From positions 224,493 through 288,492 of the forward strand of contig VXCM01000483.1 in assembly GCA_014773175.1 (NCBI GenBank): a DNA stretch of 64,000 nt. Reading direction: 5' to 3'. This document shows, one piece after another, positions 1 through 11,500 of the stretch; the stretch's first letter is position 1, and every line of letters starts with the position of its first letter. The position numbers and the translations under genes are program-made. Source of the stretch: Lucifuga dentata (Eukaryota; Chordata; Actinopteri; Ophidiiformes; Bythitidae). The notes under the pieces are model-generated. The model saw only the letters and a program-made list of their open reading frames with translations, was not told the origin of the DNA and did not search any database.

Positions 1-51
<51 letters not shown>

Positions 52-1860
52 TCCTCACACCTCCTTTTCTCTCTTCAACTCCCTGCCTCTTCGCCTCCAC
101 CTCTCCTCTGCTCCTCTTCCAGCCCTGCTTTGGGAATGACTGAGAGCTCCCTCTGTGAGGCCGGGTGTCACTCGAGGTGACCCAGAAATGATAACTCCAG
201 ATGAACCCTGGATGTGTGGTAATCTAACCACCATGCCCTACAGCAGAGAGGAGCCAGGCAGCCAGGGAGGCAGGCATCCCGGCTGGTGCCGTGTCTGTGG
301 TTTCACCATTGAACCAAGCACGCTGCAGAGCTTTCCTGGGTATCGCACTCTGGAAACACCATGTGCACGCTATGTGTTGTGGTACACAGTGAAATGGATC
401 TCTGTGCCATTGCATTATTGATGAGATACATTGTGATGTCAACTTAGCGGAAGGAGCAAAGCAAAACGTTAGCAGTGTGGCACATGATCATTTATGCAAG
501 AGAGAATCATTTATACGAAAGTGTAATTAATTATGGCCCTTTGCTCCTGATCCCAATGCTCACTCACACTATATTCCTTTCACCTGTCAATTGAAGCCAG
601 TCCATGATTACCTCATCTTGTTTAGCTTTAGGTCATCCAATCTTCTGGACAACCTCACTTTTCTCATATTAACAGCAAATTTACAATTCAGGAAGGACCA
701 CTTAAAATTGCTATCATATGCCACCATTGTTATTATAATTAAATGGCTGGTTGTCTTATTGTTAGCCTGTGAGGTGAATAATAATAATCCAGTAAAGTGC
801 ATGGTGAAATTATCAATCACACACAATAAAATGAGGGAGATTATATAATAAGGATTTTATGAATATTTTGGTCTTTTATTTTCACCCTTAAACAAAATCA
901 TCTATCAAACATAAACACTATTATAAGACCATAATACTTGACATTAATAAATAGTCATTCTCTTCAGTAAAATAAGTTAATACCACATGGGTCCAAAATG
1001 TGTAGAATTTGTGCAAATACCATGTTAAAATAATATGAGGGTCACAAATTCGATTCTCCAAGTGATGTGTGGACACGAAATATTAAATCAAAAATTACTA
1101 TGATTCCAGGATTAATTCAATATAACCAGTTATATAGACCAGAGATTAAATATAGAACAGAGACTGTGTATTGTAGTAATACTATTTTCTATAGAATTGC
1201 TCTTAAATGCATTATTACTTTGCCTCTTTATTAAAGATGTTTAAATTAATAATCATCTGCCATCGTTAAAGACACTACCATCTTATAGTCTCGAGAGTTT
1301 AACTTATTCTTCTTTATATGGTTCAAAATCCTGGTGATTCAAATAAATCAACGAAAATTATTTTGCACTTTTATGACAAATGCAATTTAGATTTGAAAGG
1401 ATCAGCCCATCCTTTGTTTCAGGCGTGTTGTCAGATTTGGTGACTGATCTAGTCAGCAATGATTTATTCAGACAAACCTCTGCTCTCCAGCCACTGTAAT
1501 TAGGACGGTAGCAGCATCATTTCATTTACACCTCGGATGAACTCACGTGCAGGCGAAAAGCCATTCTACATTTTCTGATCATAAATTTAGGGCTTGAACC
1601 ACCTAAACTAGTTTAATTTGCAGAATCGTCATGTGGAGCTAAAATAAAAACTCCCCATGACTCAAATTTATAAATCTTTTTTTTTTTNTTTTTTTTTTTT
1701 TTTTTTTTTTTTTTACAGGAGAGCACATACATGGTTATCCCAAATTCGTCTTGGTTCTACTTGTTTGCCTTTTGGCGATCACCGACTCCAGGTCATATAG
1801 TTTATCCACCTTTTAATTTACGGCTACATCACTGATTAGAACCTGCATGCTGAGCAGGCC
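1..1860. other. lhx9 upstream flank, no gene seen
   Basis: I see no coding exon here. The first 46 bases are a pure (CT)n repeat cut by the window edge. The rest is AT-rich, with a poly(T) run at 1677-1714 broken by an N at 1688. The block 1200-1570 is repeat-free and contains several TAAT cores and a TTTATTAAAG stretch, so it could be cis-regulatory DNA for lhx9, but this is only inference. The short open frames here are random. Confidence 0.5.
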
Positions 1861-1917
1861 ATTGGCTCCTGCTTTCCCGTTTATTGTGTTGAGGGCTGCC
1901 TGCACATGGGAGAGGAA

Positions 1918-1925
1918 TATTTAAA
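1918..1925 (+). promoter_or_regulatory. lhx9: Candidate TATA-like element, distal lhx9 promoter
   Basis: TATTTAAA lies about 170 bases upstream of a good splice donor at 2098/2099. The sequence between them becomes GC- and pyrimidine-rich, as is common for a 5' UTR. Assignment as a promoter rests on position only; no start site can be read from sequence. Confidence 0.3.
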
Positions 1926-1949
1926 TGTGTTGTGTTTTAATTGACGCTC

Positions 1950-2098
1950 GCTAGAAGTGCAGCTCAGAAACAAGGAACAGCCTCCATCTACCGGTAGCGT
2001 CTCCTCTTTCTCCTCTTCCTCCCCTTTCTCCTTTCCAAGAGCGCACAGTCCGCAGCTCCTCCAACAGCGCTGACAGATCACACACACCACAGCCTCAG
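1950..2098 (+). other. lhx9: Candidate non-coding 5' exon of lhx9 (start approximate)
   Basis: The stretch ends in a near-consensus donor, CAG|GTAAGA (GT at 2099-2100). It carries stop codons and no ATG that leads into lhx9, so it would be untranslated. The best partner acceptor is at 5268 (TTTGCAG) or 5256 (ACCCAG), after an unusually long pyrimidine tract at 5171-5250. Splicing between them would remove about 3.1 kb and join this leader to the exon with the lhx9 start codon. The 5' end is a guess based on the TATA-like element. RNA data are needed to confirm it. Confidence 0.4.
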
Positions 2099-2961
2099 GT
2101 AAGAGCTTTTCTTTAAGTCTTTATGGAAAATAAGATGATTTAGGGGCCATTTTTAACGAAAGTGTTGAGGAAGAGAGGACGATGCATGATAATACAGAGT
2201 AAAATGCGTAGAATTCGAGAGGATGAGAGGGATGCAATGGAGGGTAAGACCACCTAAACTCTGCCTCCTTTTTTATTTACGGAACATTTACAGCCTGACA
2301 AAATATAAATTATGTGACATACCTATATTGTTGTGCTTTGTAATTTTAAAAAAAAAACGTGTATTTTTTAATGAGGAGAGAACATAAACATTTTTTTCAA
2401 TAACTGATTAAGGTTTTCTTTTCCTTATGGTGCAGACTGGAGGTGACATTTTATTCATTTTCCCGTTTTATGTACCAAAGATAATTCTGTATGAGTTTGA
2501 TTGTTATTTTTTCTTTCCTTTTGCATTCATATGTAAAAAGTCAGTGTCCTATTAAGCCAGACTGGGAACATACACTGTGAAAAATGTGGCTGCGTTGTTT
2601 TTGATTTTTGTTTTTATTTTTTGAAGCCTTGGGGTTTGAAATGGAGCTTATACAAGGTTTGAATGGGCAGAGACAAACGAGATCCAAAAGAACAAATCAG
2701 CAATTATAAATTAGGGCAAATCGTTAAACGAAAAATGACAGAATTCCCTAGATTCATTTAATTCAATTTACGTAATCCAAGAAGGACATGTTAACACATA
2801 TTATAGCTTCATTGAAATAATTGAAAGCGAACAAACTCCAAAAACAATTAAATATCACAGATATAAAAAAGCAGGATAAGGATTAATATTTTGATATGCT
2901 TTTGAAATAATAAAGAAAATCTAATATTTACACGAATATAGGTGATATCGTTATTAGATAA

Positions 2962-3008
<47 letters not shown>

Positions 3009-3032
3009 CTTTAAAGGCAACTAAACAAAACN

Positions 3033-3076
<44 letters not shown>

Positions 3077-4434
3077 CTTTAAAGGCAACTAAACAAAACG
3101 AAAAATACAAAGACAATATTCCCTCAGTCCCTTGATGTTCACTGACACATTGTTAAAATCTCTTCAGTCAAATGAAATGTCACTGCTGGAGGCAAAGGGT
3201 CGATACAGGAGCCTATTCCTTATCAGCAAAAATATTACCTTTATTTATTATAATTATATTGTCCAGATTTTTAAATAATCAGACAGTCGTCTTACTAAAT
3301 CTCGTAGTAAACAAAAAACAAACAAACAAACAAACAAACAAACAAACAAACAAAACAAAACAAAAAAACAGATAGATAAAATATCACATGGAGCTGATTT
3401 GATCGTCCTCTCAGGGAGTCTTTGTCCAGGTGAAATGAAATCCACGTGTCCTTTTCCCGTCTCTTTTCACGGAGGCTGAGACTCTAACAGAGCGGAAATT
3501 AACTTTCTGCTTTTCAGAACAGCTGCAGGTCCAGTCCGTCCAGGATTCGAGCCTTGTCTTTATAGCGCTGTTATCAAGGGGCCTCCAATTAAAGCCAACA
3601 CAACTTCATGGGAGGGGGGAGGGGNAAACCCCCCGAGCCTTAATCTATTAATGGGTCCAAAGTTCCAGAGTGTATCTATTGTTTTAGGGCAAAATTTCAG
3701 TCATCAGCTTCTTATCTAGCAGAGTTTTAGCTTTGATGGCCTGTTATGATTGTGAAAATACAGACCTTCAGCTGTTTCATTTTGGGTTGTTGCCACCTTA
3801 TGTATCCTGTAAAATATAAAATATTTCTTATTCCCTCTTTTATTTGCCTAAGAACAGTTTTCACAACCTTTAAACTAATTTCAGTTACCTATATAGACCA
3901 AATAATAAAGTTATACAATTAATTAAAATATCACTCTGATGGCCACCAGTTAGAGCTTTTTTAGTTTAATTTAATTAATTAATTAATTTATTAGCCTACA
4001 TCCACATCACATGATAATGTTTCTGTGATGTGTCTGTCAACTCAACTCTCCTGCATGTACACAGGATTTAAGAGTTTTAGGATCTAATTCAGGGAAGAAA
4101 AAAAAAAAAGACAAGGACCGTGTTAATGAATGGGCAGAGAATAACGAGTTTGAAATGAGTGTTGACTGTTTCATGAAGACACCGCTGATTGTGCACTAAA
4201 AAGAGCATCTTTATTATCAAGCGTTTGCTCCCTGGCCTCATCAAATCCTTCAAACTTTATTATTTGTACGCCATTATACCTAGATTATTATTCATTATTT
4301 TGTCTGAATAAAGAGTTTGTCAAGGGGTAATATGCTTTTTAAACCAAAATATCCTATTATTTTATGAAATTCAGAATATTTTAATTTTTTATGGAACCTG
4401 CCCCCACCCTCTATTAGTGATCACTGCCCCGCCC

Positions 4435-4476
<42 letters not shown>

Positions 4477-4798
4477 NAAAAAAAACAATAAAATTAAAAA
4501 AAAAAACTGTCCCAAAAAATCCTCATGTCACACAGGAGAAAAAATATCATCCTCTTAATAAAACTTTTATCATACTTCAATATAAGATGCTGTTGATTAT
4601 AAATAAACAGATTCCTCTTGGTATTTATATTCTCTCGGTCCGTTTCAGTTCAGTTTATGTGAAAACTACACGCCACCGTCCTCTGCTGTAAATTGGAAAA
4701 GAAAAGTAATGAAAATGTCAATACAATAAAGTAGAAGTCCTTCTCGCAGCCAGAATCGGGTATTTTGAGGGAAGAGTGACAGCTCTTTGTTGGTAGAA

Positions 4799-4836
<38 letters not shown>

Positions 4837-5080
4837 CTCCTCCTACCAAATTATTCAGACTGGGCAGGCTTTGCTCTCTTCACAAATAGGACACGGTTCT
4901 CAAATCCAGGCAGTCCCAACCTGACCTCCAAGCACTAAGGAACCCCAAACTGGGAAAACGGACAGAAATCACCAAAAGAAACAGTACAACTTTGTGTCAT
5001 TATTTTTGTCGATTGTACTGTAGCCCCCTGCCCCTCCCCATCACCATCATTTCCACGCCACCACACCGGTTGTCGCATCA
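2099..5080. other. Putative 5' intron or upstream region of lhx9
   Basis: No coding exon is seen. Simple repeats dominate: (AAT)n at 2960-3075 around an N at 3032, (CAAA)n at 3310-3370, (CA)n at 4438-4476 and (GA)n at 4802-4833. The remainder is AT-rich unique sequence. Confidence 0.5.
2960..3075. repeat. (AAT)n microsatellite
   Basis: Two AAT blocks with an identical flank (CTTTAAAGGCAACTAAAC) separated by the N at 3032. The second block is probably a duplicated contig end. Confidence 0.9.
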
Positions 5081-5087
5081 GTTGGAC

Positions 5088-5095
5088 TATATATT
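5088..5095 (+). promoter_or_regulatory. lhx9: Candidate TATA box, proximal lhx9 promoter
   Basis: TATATATT stands 295 bases upstream of the lhx9 start codon. If used, transcription would begin near 5115-5125 and the pyrimidine tract at 5171-5250 would be part of the 5' UTR rather than a splice acceptor. This competes with, or is an alternative to, the distal leader exon ending at 2098. Confidence 0.35.
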
Positions 5096-5170
5096 TTTTG
5101 GGAGAGACATTCACGGAGAGAAGGAAAAAGCTGTTGCACCAGCACTCCTCCCGTCCCACCCATGCTGTAG

Positions 5171-5250
5171 TTTTTTCTTTTTCCTTTTTTTTCTTTTTTT
5201 TTCTTTCTTTCTTTCTTTTTTTTCTTTTTTTTCTTTTTCTTTTTTTTTTT
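5171..5250. repeat. 80-base polypyrimidine tract before lhx9 exon 1
   Basis: Almost only T with scattered C, immediately before AG dinucleotides at 5255-5256 and 5267-5268. It could act as a splice-acceptor tract. Confidence 0.8.
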
Positions 5251-5382
5251 ACCCAGTTGCCTTTGCAGCCTGTGCCGAGGAGCTGATCTGACCTTTTGGG
5301 GTTTGTGTTGTTCTGCCTCTCAGAGACTCAGAGCCCGTTTGGATGCGCTGAGAGAGCAGGGCGCAGCGCTGCAGGACAGTAT

Positions 5383-5562
5383 ATGGAAGTTGTGGGCTGC
5401 AAGACAGAGGCAGGCAGTTGCAAGTTGCGTCCAGGACCGGGAGCCATGCTTTTCCACGGGATCTCCGGGGATCACATCCAAGGGATCATGGAGGAGATGG
5501 AGAGGAGGTCGAAAACGGAGTCGCGCCTGGCGAAAGGCATGCAGCTCAACGGGAGAGAGTCG
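5383..5562 (+). CDS. lhx9: lhx9 coding exon 1
   Basis: It encodes residues 1-60 and ends at a phase-0 donor (TCG|GTAAGA). The chosen start gives MEVVGCKTEAGSC, which matches the MEIVGC start of mammalian LHX9. Its context is poor (T at -3). A second in-frame ATG at 5446 (residue 22, MLFHGISG) has G at -3 and matches the start used by shorter LHX9/LHX2-type proteins. Both may be used. A two-codon upstream frame lies at 5343-5351. Confidence 0.95.
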
Positions 5563-5983
5563 GTAAGAGCCACGTCGCTTTGTGTTTGAATTATAAACTT
5601 ATTATAACTTTTTTAACGACGACTGAGACACCGTTAATGTGCAAGGAAATCTGCAGAGATCTGGGGCAAGAATGAGACCAGTGAGCAGAATTTATCAGGA
5701 TGCTTTTTGGTCAGTTCTGTTGAAATATTTTAGTCTAAGTCAAAACACTGACAATCCATAATTAATTTTCACAAGAATAGTGAGTTTAATTTAGGTTGTT
5801 TAATTTAGCTTCTTTTTCAATAGCTGCTCACTCATCTCAGAATAATTATTTAAACATAAACTATTAACAACAAAACATAAGATAAACTATTAAACAAAAT
5901 ATTACAGCTGCAGCATTGCATTTAATTTACCAATAACATATAAATGTAAGTAGTCACTTACCGAATAACTCTGCTGATAAAAT

Positions 5984-6043
<60 letters not shown>

Positions 6044-6061
6044 NAACTCTGCTGATAAAAT

Positions 6062-6111
<50 letters not shown>

Positions 6112-6811
6112 GCTTTTTATTGAAAGGGAAAGTTTAAAAAAATTCTGCACCCAGAAAAGCTAATACAATAAAGGTAAAGGAAACATGATACATTAAAAAT
6201 AATAAAATATTAGATCAGTATTAAGATTTCATTTATATTCCCGGGCATTCAACTAAGAAAATAAATTCAATTGTTCCAACGGTGTATTTTTTTTTCCTTA
6301 GACGTGGACACACCAAACTTGCATGTAAAATTCTTAACGAGTTTAAAGTGTGTACTTCAAAAGGCCTTACTCAGACCTTTTTTTTTTTTTTNTTTTTTTT
6401 TTTTTTGAAGCAAAATCTATTTCATTTCATAATCACAAAAGTATCAGAAGCTATTGATCTTTTTACATGATTTAAGGAACCAGATTTTCCAGCCTCGCTT
6501 GAAGAAATAGTCATCAGGTGTGTTTTTCTCTCTCTGACCCAGACCATGCCTTCTATGAGCCCAGAGAAGCCTGCTCTGTGTGCCGGCTGTGGCGGCAAGA
6601 TTTCGGATAGATATTACCTCCTGGCCGTGGACAAGCAGTGGCACCTGCGGTGTCTCAAATGTTGTGAATGTAAACTAGCGCTGGAGTCTGAGCTAACGTG
6701 TTTTGCCAAGGATGGGAGTATCTACTGTAAAGATGATTACTACAGGTAAGCGAAAATAAGGTTAAACATTGATCTGATTCACCCTTAGAGGGGGAAAAAA
6801 TTCCTTCTGTC

Positions 6812-6899
<88 letters not shown>

Positions 6900-8524
6900 G
6901 CCCACTTCGTTAATTTGATTTATAGGAAGATGCATTTTAAAGTCTTTAAGGGTCACACCACAAAAATATCGCACACTTAGCTCTAATTCAGCAGGCTATA
7001 GGTGCTCACCTGAAATTAGACTGAAAGCCTTTTGGCCCAATTAGGCCTCATTGTTGTCTGAATAAAATATCACTCTACTGAAACCAACTTCCCAGGGGCC
7101 CTGTGTGGTCTCAATTTAGGAATAAATTTGTGATCTGAAATTTATTTTGTTTTTATTCGATTATAGTTCAGATGTAATAGCTGAACAGGCCTAAAGTGCA
7201 CATACAGTAGTGTGTGCACTACTGTATGTGTACACCTATCAGAAACACTTTTTTGGGGGGTGGGGTGGGGTGGAAGTAAACTTGTTANATGTGTACACCT
7301 ATCAGAAACACTTTTTTGGGGGGTGGGGTGGGGTGGAAGTAAACTTGTTAAGTGGCTTTTCTCAACAGCTATAGTGGTACAGCATGCATGGAAATGTAAA
7401 ACAGCTCACGAAAAAAAGCTGTTATTGTCGATTAAAATGTCCTTTACAATGGACTACACAATAATAATACAACTTATGAAATAAATATGTTGAGGCTGCT
7501 CGGTTACAGGCCTATAGGAGACGTGTTAGCTGTCTCACCATATACTGCTATTTTGCCTAGCAACAGCCTATACAATGTTTATGTTCACTACAGTGAAAGG
7601 GTTAATAATTTTAGATTTTGCCTTTTAACTTTTATTACACATTGCACAATCTAGTAATATGACCAGTGGAAAAAGTCCTCACTCAGTGGTGGGCCTGCTA
7701 TTTGCTCTACATACTTTTGATTATATTAAACCTTAGTAACAGTATACATCATGCAGGGCTGTGCCAGAGGTGCCTTTGTTTCACTAATATGCATCACAAA
7801 AGCACTACAGGTTATACTGTTGTAACCTACAGTATTTTTAAGATGCGGTATTATGTTCTGTAAACGTGCTTAGCACTCATGTCTGTTAGTCTGTGAGGTC
7901 TCCTGACGGTATGTCTGTTCCAGAAGGTTCTCAGTGCAGAGGTGCGCGCGCTGCCACCTCGGGATATCCGCCTCGGAGATGGTGATGCGGGCGCGCGACT
8001 CCGTGTACCACCTGAGCTGCTTCACCTGCACCACGTGTAACAAGACGCTGACCACCGGAGACCATTTCGGCATGAAGGATAGTCTTGTGTACTGCCGGCT
8101 CCATTTCGAGACGCTGGTCCAGGGCCCGGACTACCATCCTCAGCTCAACTTCGCCGAGCTGGCGGCGAAGGGCGGCGGCCTCAACCTGCCTTACTTCAAC
8201 GGTACAGGCACGGCGCAGAAGGGGAGGCCGCGCAAGAGGAAGAGCCCGGCCATGGGGATAGATATACCGAGCTATAACACAGGTGAGCCGGCGTGCTGCA
8301 CAGAGCAGACCCCTCTCAGGTCAGGCACAACCACAGGGAGACTGCCAAGGTTTTTAAGTTATTGTGGTGCAGAACTAGCCTGTGAAAACAGGCCTCCATA
8401 TACCTATTAGACAAAAGGTATAAATCAAACTTAAAACACTGAAATCACTGTAAATAAACAATAAAGCCAGAACTCCTCGTGTTTATAATTATTTTAATAT
8501 GACTTCACATGTGAGCAAATGGCT

Positions 8525-8557
<33 letters not shown>

Positions 8558-8560
8558 GAA

Positions 8561-8591
<31 letters not shown>

Positions 8592-11500
8592 ATTCTGTGA
8601 ACCTATTAAATGCATTATTTTTGGAGTAATTTTCGTGGCATTACGCGTAAGGAGCCTCTTTTTTTTTATCCAGACCAGTTCCATGATGTCCCAGCTGTAA
8701 TGGAAATGGTCCTCTACGTCACATGTTTAAAATTAATACTCCTGTCCAGTATACAAATCAGAAATCAACCTGCATGTAACAGCACTCGGCGTAGGCTAAG
8801 TGATATGCAGCTTTTTCTCCACGCGTCCTTTACGCACGAAAATGCATCATTTCTGTTTGGAACTGCGGCGTATGTTGCACCGAGAATGATCGAAAGTTGA
8901 CCTCGCCGTCAACCAGCTCATCGACTTTTATAATTAAGATTAATTTAGGTCAACATAAAGGTATACAAGGGCGAACAGGGGGCTAGTGTACTTTAGAATA
9001 ATTGCATAAAAATCGTGGCCAATTAAATGTCAAGTGTTAACATTTCACTTTTGAAGAAAGACAAACATTGGTCGCGGGCTGCATTCAGATATTGTTAAAT
9101 GCAGGTTTCTTGTAAATCTGCTATTGAAACGTTGAATGTTATAACCTGACCCCACCTCCCTGCAGCGTCCCCTTTTTGTTTTCGCTTTCTGCGAATTAGT
9201 GTGCGGTTGAGAAAGTTTGTCATTGTGCACCAACTTTCCTCTGTGCCTGGTGAATGGAGAGGAATAAGGATAATCTGCGCGTTAATTGTTCCTCCTTAAT
9301 TGGAGGTGACGTTGGAATCTGTGGCCCCCGGCGCGGCGGTCAGCATGGTTCTCAGGGAGCCAGCAGCAGCAGCAGCAGCGCGGAGGGGCCTGCAGCAGGG
9401 AGAGGACAGTAAACGCAACACAGCTCTGCCTTTTTATTCTTAAACAATATTACAAGAGAGTGTAGTTATAAAACATGCCTCTATAGCAATCCTAACGACT
9501 GTCTTCAAATTTTCTTTAAAATAGACACAGCAAGCGAAACTTTAAAATATCATGCAGCCACAAAAATGATACAAATAATACATCACAGTAATAAAGAAAG
9601 ACATAGTGAGATAAAATTACCATAAACATATTATTTAGTACCACAGACACAGTCTAAATCCCAAAGGAACGATTAATTATTTTCCTTTGGGATATAGATT
9701 ATTCCCCCCCCCCCNCCCCCCCCCCCTTTTTTTTTTTGGATGCAATAGAATAGAATTGAAATCATTAAAACAGAATTAATGCTTAACCGTTTCACAGAAT
9801 AGAATTTTTTGCCTTTTTTTTTTCAATTGAGCTTTCTTATTTCATAAAACTGGCTCGTTTTTACAAGTGAGATTTTTCTTTTCTTGAAAAACGAACTGTT
9901 CCAAATATGTAATGCATTTATGAAAATCTTATAATATTCAAATTATCCGAGATGAGTAAAAATAAATTATTAAAATAGAAGATTAATTTAAATATGAACA
10001 TCTGGGGGGATTTTTGGTCTTGTCTTTGATATATTTATTCCTGTGTTTCACAGACACACATCTGACGCTTTTTTTTTTAAATTACAGACTGCACAGGTTA
10101 ATATGTTCTCAGATCAGGAAACTCATATTCAGTACACATGTTTTTATTCCCTCTTAAATTGAACATACTGATGTTTGTTTTAGCCAGAGACAGGTGTGGG
10201 TTTACTTTGTGTTGCCACACAGTAAAGTTTGGTCTTGTTGGGGTATAGAGACCCCTAGTGGGTAATATCTGAGTGAACCACTTTCCAATAAAGGCTGGCA
10301 ACAGAAAAACATAGACGTCAGTGATTATCATATAAACGTCACAAAAAAAGAAGTCTTTCAATTTAACTAAAATAGCATCACATAAAGCAGCATTCACACT
10401 GGAATGTGTACCATAAAATAAAACAAACACAAACTACCAAACACACTTTATCTTTGCTCCTAATTGACCCATGAAATTTAAATCAAAGTGAATTTATTTA
10501 ATTCTACAGTTTAATATGTGCTATAGTGGATCACAAATATTATACCACCGCTTTTCTAACTTAATCTGCTTTATTCAAAGTGATTTCTATAATTTGTGGA
10601 AATGTTATGACAAGGTATGCTTATAATTCATCAGCTGCTAAAATACAATAACTGGTCAGCGTTAAGATTACAGGCAGATGAGGAAATCATTTCAATTTAC
10701 TATATAATTAAAAATACTTAAAATATATTTTTTGTTTTCTGGCTTTTTCTTTGAATCTACAGTAAAGTAAGGGAATGTAATCACAAGGAAATAATTGCCA
10801 GTAGTGTATTTTTCTTTTATTTTCCCTCAGTGTTGAACATAATTTAAGATTCAATTATAAAATAGTGTTTTGTAGCATGACAGTAGACAGAATGCAGAGA
10901 AACATGTAATGTATTAAAGACAATGAATCGCATTTATCATGCAATATAATATTAAAAATGTGTGTTTATATATGCAGTTAAAGGCTGCAGCAGCACTGTT
11001 TAGCCATGTATGCATTTAATCTAGAAGAGCCATTTTTGCATTTCAACATCTTTAACTATTTTACATATAGACCTACTAAGCTACTGACAAATGAGGCCTG
11101 TTAGGCCTATTAGTCTTTGCAAACACAAGCAGAAATAATTTGGTCAGTACAATAAAACATTGTGTTTTCTTTGCTTTTTTTCTACAATATAACCACAGCA
11201 AGTACAATTTAGTGCATTATAGTGTACATGCTTAGAGCCAAAAACAAATCTCAATGCAGTCAGTATAAATACACTAAAGCAATGCAGTCAGTATAAATAC
11301 ACTAAAGTTTCATTATTTACAATAATATCATATTATATAACATCTCAGTAAACCTGCACTTTAGCCACTCGTAGCTGTGTAACAGCTTTAATGTAATACA
11401 GTAAATTTTCAAAAACATTTTAATGACCATTTAATATAATTCTGAGTCTGTAATCTGCTAATTTGATGTAGACCAAGCAATTTCATGATTTGAGTGATAT

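Noticed and set aside
155..421. 88-codon frame near the window start
   Set aside because: No homology recognised, no splice or promoter context, and an overlapping frame of similar length on the other strand. It could be part of an unknown transcript, but nothing supports this.
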